NCBI RefSeq assembly: GCF_018139145.2
Contig: NC_059477.1
Location: 31,599,502 to 31,663,501 of the forward strand
DNA length: 64,000 nt
DNA from: Gymnogyps californianus
Lineage: Eukaryota; Chordata; Aves; Accipitriformes; Cathartidae
Direction of reading: 5' to 3'
The translations under genes and the position numbers were made by a program. Positions 60,365 to 64,000 of the stretch are shown here, piece after piece. Position 1 is the first letter of the stretch. Each line of letters opens with the position of its first letter. The notes under the pieces were generated by a model. That model searched no databases, had not been told where the DNA came from, and saw nothing but the letters and a program-made list of their open reading frames with translations.

Positions 60365-61419
60365 ACTAATATATTCAAAGTTCAACAGGGCATTTCTTTG
60401 CAGGCGAATCGCTTTCGCCGCCCTCCCCGCTGCTTGCAGCCGGCCGCCCCGGGCCGGCGGGGGGTCCCGCGAAGCACGGTGGCGCTCCGCGGCCGGGACC
60501 CCTGCGGAGGGGTGCCGGCGGGGCTCGCCCGGGGGGATCCGGGTATAGAGGGGTGGCACACTTTTCGGGCGGGCAGGTTCAAGTGCCGCCGGCGTGGGGA
60601 GGGCTGAGGGTGGAGGAGAGGCACCAGCCGAGAGCGAGGATAAGAGCCAGCGGCGGAGCGATGCTTGTATTTAAATCCACCCCCTTTCCTCCCTGCTGGA
60701 AGGGGCAGGGCCGGCAGCGTTGCTGTGGCTGGGGATGGGATGGGAGCGGGGCGCAGGGGAGCCGCCGGGCTGGGGCTTGGAGTCGCGCAGCGGGCCCTCC
60801 GGCCGGGCTCCGGGCTGCAGGGCTGCCGTGCAGACCCCCGCGGCAGCGGCCGCCTGGAGACGCCGCCCGGCAGGGCTTGCAGCGAGCCCCGGGTGGGAGC
60901 CCGGTCCCCCTGCCCGTGCCTGCTCCCCTCACCCGGGGCCCGGGGCTGTGCCTGCGTCTCCCCGTCGCGATGTCCTCCTGCTCGCCGGGGGCAAACGGGG
61001 TCGAAACGAACCTGGGGAGGGAAGCGGCAAAGTTTTCTCCGGCCGAAGCGGAGACGGCGGCGGAAAATCCGCGGCGAGGCGCGTACGCGGCGCGGAGCGC
61101 GAGGGAGAAGCAGCGCCGCTGTGCGCTGCCCGGCGGCAGCGCCGCCCGCTCCGCTCCGCGCCCGCGGCCCGCCGAGCCCCGGGGCCGGTCGGCAGCGCCC
61201 GCAGCCCCGCGCCGCCCCGGTGCTGCTGGCCGGGGGCCGCCCGCGGGGAATCGCTGGGGGTGTTTGGGGGGGAGCTGCATGAATCGTGATTTTGCAAGTG
61301 GCTGATGTGCCGCCGTGTCCCCGCGGGGATGCACAGTGCCTGTACACCGTTAGCGGCAACCGCATAAAGCTATAGGATGATCTCTGCTGATGGACAAGCA
61401 GCCTGGCAGTAAAAGGATA

Positions 61420-61920
61420 AAAATACATCTGGGCTGGTTTAGTGACATTTAAAAATGAGAAGATAAGAGCCTCAGTTATTTATCAGCTGAATCCCCAGAC
61501 AGAATGGCCTGCACTGATGCCGTTGCATATGGATGTGTACATATATAATGAGACTGGGATTTTTTTCTTCTGTAAACTGATCCCGTCATTCATGTTGTCA
61601 GTATGTTATAGCTATACAAAAACAGTGTAATTGTATGATGGCTCATCAATGCTATGACTGCCAATTGTGGTGGCAGTGGGTGTTCTCCCAATTCACATCT
61701 CGAAGAAGTAACACCACAGATCACTGCAATGATCATTGTACAATACATAATTATTTGCCTGTTCTTAATTTCTCAGTTCTTCCTTAATCAAGTAACTGTA
61801 TCACTACATCCACTCATGCAGTAACGCATTTTTGGATACAGCCTGTATGAAACAGTCAATACATTATTTATATGTATAGCATTTTCAATCTGCTTTCCAT
61901 TTTAAAACTCGTGCTGGAAA
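61420..61920. promoter_or_regulatory. Candidate conserved element flanking the CpG island
   Basis: Immediately right of the island the sequence becomes AT-balanced and repeat-free, with clustered factor-like words: CAGTTATTTATCAGCTG, GTTGCATATGGATGTG (OCT-like), and the palindrome ATTGTACAAT at 61,735-61,744 (two inverted SOX-type ATTGT cores) followed by ACATAATTATTTGCC. Its position beside a probable promoter raises its prior as a proximal enhancer. A 62-codon ORF here resembles no known protein. Confidence 0.3.
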
Positions 61921-61924
61921 GTGT

Positions 61925-63115
61925 AGGACAGGTAATGGGTACAAAATAATTGCAATGTGGCTATGTATTCTGCTCAAAACTCAAACTCTGGGATAAGCCT
62001 CAAGGCAGACATAGTCTGGAAGGTGCTGCGCAAACTGCCCCATGCCCAGTAGCATTGCATCTGCCCCTCTTTTTTCATCCCCATCTCTTCTGAAGACCTA
62101 CAGAAAAAACTCTAGCTGATTTGTTGTGATACCATCTTCTTAGAGTACTGTCTTAATTTACACGTGAATAGTAAATAATTGTCCAGCTCCTCCATTTCCC
62201 TAATACGCAGGATGATATCTTTCAATTTAGTAAATTAAATTTTAAATAATGATGTACAGCAGCCTCGGTGTTCGGAACAGAACACAGCACAGGGCTGTAC
62301 TGCTGTGCTGGGACACTATTGGCTTTCTTTTTCAGTTTTACTGTAGAGCAGGTGGTTTGGTTATCTAAGCCTCAGGGATAAAACACCTCACCAATTGCCA
62401 CAACTACACATGTAATTTCCAGAAGACTCAGCTCAACCTTTCTTCCTGCTAAGACTTGCAGATGAGGCACTGAGCATTGAACCAGTAAGGAGCATGAGAC
62501 CATATAAACTAAGTTTTTTCCCAATGTCTGTCAACATTTAAAGATCTAATGGATAGCACTTTTCTATTAAAGAAAAGGCTGAGTGTTTGCCCTAAAATCT
62601 TCTACCATTTTCCTGCCTCTATTTTGCTATTTCCCCCCCAAAGCTGGCAGTACTTCTGTTGGTCATGTGCGTGCATGCATTGCTCAGAGACCCATGAATA
62701 AAGGTACATATAAATTAAAGTCCTGTAATGTTTCCTTGGACACTCAGGTCCTGACACCTTAATGCCATTACACAGCATGACGTCTCCGAAATCATTGGCC
62801 AGACAGGGAAACTACTCAAATCCTTGTAGTAAAGGGCTTGTGACACAAAGCAGTACAGTTCAGATTCTTTCAAAAAGAGAGAAATGCCATGGAAAAAGTT
62901 AGAGTATTGCATGTGAAGTGATGTATATCAAACAATTTGTTTTCAGTCTCCAAATCCTAAGCCTCGCTAGGGAGATGATGTACCGGGTTCCTGTTCTGGG
63001 CTTGGCAGAGACCGAGCTCTCGGCAGGACGCATCACAGTTGCTCGCAGAGGTATTGAACTGCACCTCTGTCCGGAGCCACCTCTGCTGGAGAAACGCCCG
63101 TTACTCTGCTTTTCT
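61925..63115. other. Unique non-coding sequence between the two CpG-rich zones
   Basis: AT-rich to about 62,950, then rising in G+C. A small hairpin (CAGCACA and TGTGCTG, 12-base loop) lies at about 62,286-62,311. No gene is recognised. Confidence 0.5.
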
Positions 63116-63119
63116 CCTG

Positions 63120-63560
63120 GCTTGTCCCCTCAGTGCCGCATGACGGAGAGACGCGGTGTTCCCTGCGGGTCCTTTCCAGCCAGCGCAAAATGCAGCTTCA
63201 CCAAAAGAAAGAGGTGTTTGGCGGAGCCCCGTCCTCCCCGCTGCGCCCTCCCCGCCGCTCGGGCCGGCTTTTACCACTAGGTGCTGCTAGTGCCTCCCGG
63301 TGCGCCCCGGCGCGGCACCGAGCCGAGACGGGCCGGCCCGAGCACACGCCCGGCTCACGCCGGCACGGAGCCGCCCTGCCCGCAGGGTCACCCGGGGCCA
63401 GGGGGGCACCCCCTTAGCCGGGGGCGAACCGATCCACGCAGGTGCCTGCACACGATGTGGGTTTGTGTAGCACACGTGTGAGCAGGCTGCGTGGCCAGCC
63501 GGCGGCTTAGGGGACGGGAGGTCTGGCACTGCTTCCCCGGGAGCTGGCCGGAGGACCGTA
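63120..63560. promoter_or_regulatory. Second, smaller CpG-rich patch
   Basis: CpG density rises again about 1.8 kb right of the main island, mostly over 63,220-63,440. Contents include an inverted repeat CACTAG/CTAGTG at 63,275-63,292, the 10-base palindrome CACACGTGTG with a CACGTG E-box at 63,471-63,480, and an acceptor-like pyrimidine tract ending CAG at 63,133. It could be an alternative promoter, a shore of the main island or an enhancer. No coding exon is recognisable. Confidence 0.55.
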
Positions 63561-63891
63561 GGCTGTAAGGAGCAGGGGCAAAACCCATTGCTTGGAGAGC
63601 ACTGCCTCTGCAAGAGGGAGTGTCACCGCCTGCAGAGAACGGGGGCCACCTTTGCTGCCTTCAAACACAGCGGTGAAGAGCACCGAGAGGGACGGGGGAA
63701 GAGTTAAACAGAGCGGAGATGCAGGCTGCAGGGAGGAGGAACAAAACTCAGCGGGATGGGAGGACTTTGGGCTATAGGGCAGAAGAAGGCAGGGTAACAG
63801 AAGTGTACTGTTGGGCGCTGGTGGGGAAAAGGACCTGCAAGTGCAAAGCAGAGCTCTGCGGGGTAAGAAGAGACCAGACCTAGGCTTTTTG

Positions 63892-63903
63892 TGAGTCACG
63901 TCA
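63892..63903. promoter_or_regulatory. Overlapping AP-1 and CRE-like sites
   Basis: TGAGTCA (63,892-63,898) is a consensus AP-1 site and overlaps TCACGTCA (63,896-63,903), one base from the CRE TGACGTCA. A chance match is possible. It is about 330 bases right of the second CpG-rich patch. Confidence 0.3.
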
Positions 63904-64000
63904 TCCAAAGACAGTACCCCGAATTGCAGCTAGCGTTGCATTTTGCAGCCTAACCCAAGTAGGCTGTGTTAGTCTGCATTTGCACAGAGAAAATCAATCT

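Larger units (their letters stand above)
59640..61330. promoter_or_regulatory. Large CpG island, probable promoter and first-exon region of an unidentified vertebrate gene
   Basis: The sequence changes abruptly from CpG-poor, AT-rich DNA to GC-rich DNA with CpG at or near the expected frequency. I counted 13 CpG in the 60 bases 59,881-59,940 and none in a typical flanking line such as 15,841-15,900. Islands of this length in vertebrates usually mark a promoter. No TATA box in a convincing position is visible. A CRE-like TGATGTCA lies at 60,357-60,364, next to a TA-rich patch on an otherwise GC-rich background. Long ORFs occur in several frames on both strands, as expected in GC-rich DNA, and none resembles a protein I know, so no CDS is called. 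Donor-like sequences on the minus strand at 59,974 (CCG|GTGAGC) and 59,940 (CCC|GTAAGC) favour leftward transcription. A plus-strand GAG|GTAGGG at 60,310 keeps the opposite reading open. Gene identity is unknown. Confidence 0.85.

Noticed and set aside
60553..61334. Overlapping 189-251-codon ORFs on both strands of the island
   Set aside because: Mutually overlapping frames on opposite strands cannot all be genes, and none shows known protein character.
60382..61428. 348-codon minus-strand ORF across the CpG island
   Set aside because: Composition is proline-, arginine- and alanine-rich, as in chance frames of CpG-rich DNA. Equally long ORFs overlap on both strands, and no domain or familiar sequence is visible.
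1..64000. CRISPR arrays, tRNA, rRNA, phage or bacterial operons, and intact retroviral or LTR elements
   Set aside because: No regularly spaced repeats, cloverleaf-like genes, ribosomal words, Shine-Dalgarno-linked gene runs or paired LTRs were seen. The content is that of vertebrate nuclear DNA.

Overview
The window looks like nuclear DNA of a sauropsid vertebrate, most likely a bird. The recognisable interspersed repeats are old CR1-type LINE tails, MIR-like core-SINE relics, and worn copies of short imperfect palindromes with a 'cattgacttcaatg'-like core that are common in turtle, crocodile and bird DNA. I see no L1, Alu/B1 or young LTR element. Repeats are few and strongly decayed, which fits a bird better than a turtle or crocodilian. 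That assignment rests on recalled family consensus sequences, not on a search.

No protein-coding gene can be supported. Positions 1 to about 59,600 are a gene-poor stretch (gene desert or very large intron): moderate to AT-rich unique sequence, short chance ORFs, about eight CR1 fragments, about a dozen MIR fragments and about a dozen palindromic relics. A GC-richer block lies at about 6.2-7.6 kb and a small GC spike at about 41.35 kb. Several repeat-free AT-rich blocks, dense in homeodomain-type motifs (13.0-13.4, 15.8-16.0, 18.2-18.5, 35.8-36.0, 46.9-47.1 and 61.4-61.9 kb), are candidate conserved non-coding elements.

The one strong functional signal is a large CpG island at about 59,640-61,330, with a (CGGCT)n tandem tract, a GGA-rich tract, a CRE-like site and splice-donor-like sequences on the minus strand. 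It is probably the promoter and untranslated first exon of a vertebrate gene that I cannot name. Minus-strand donors at 59,974 and 59,940 suggest, weakly, transcription toward lower coordinates, which would make the gene-poor left part an intron. A smaller CpG-rich patch lies at 63,120-63,560. I found no prokaryotic operon, CRISPR array, rRNA, tRNA or viral gene.
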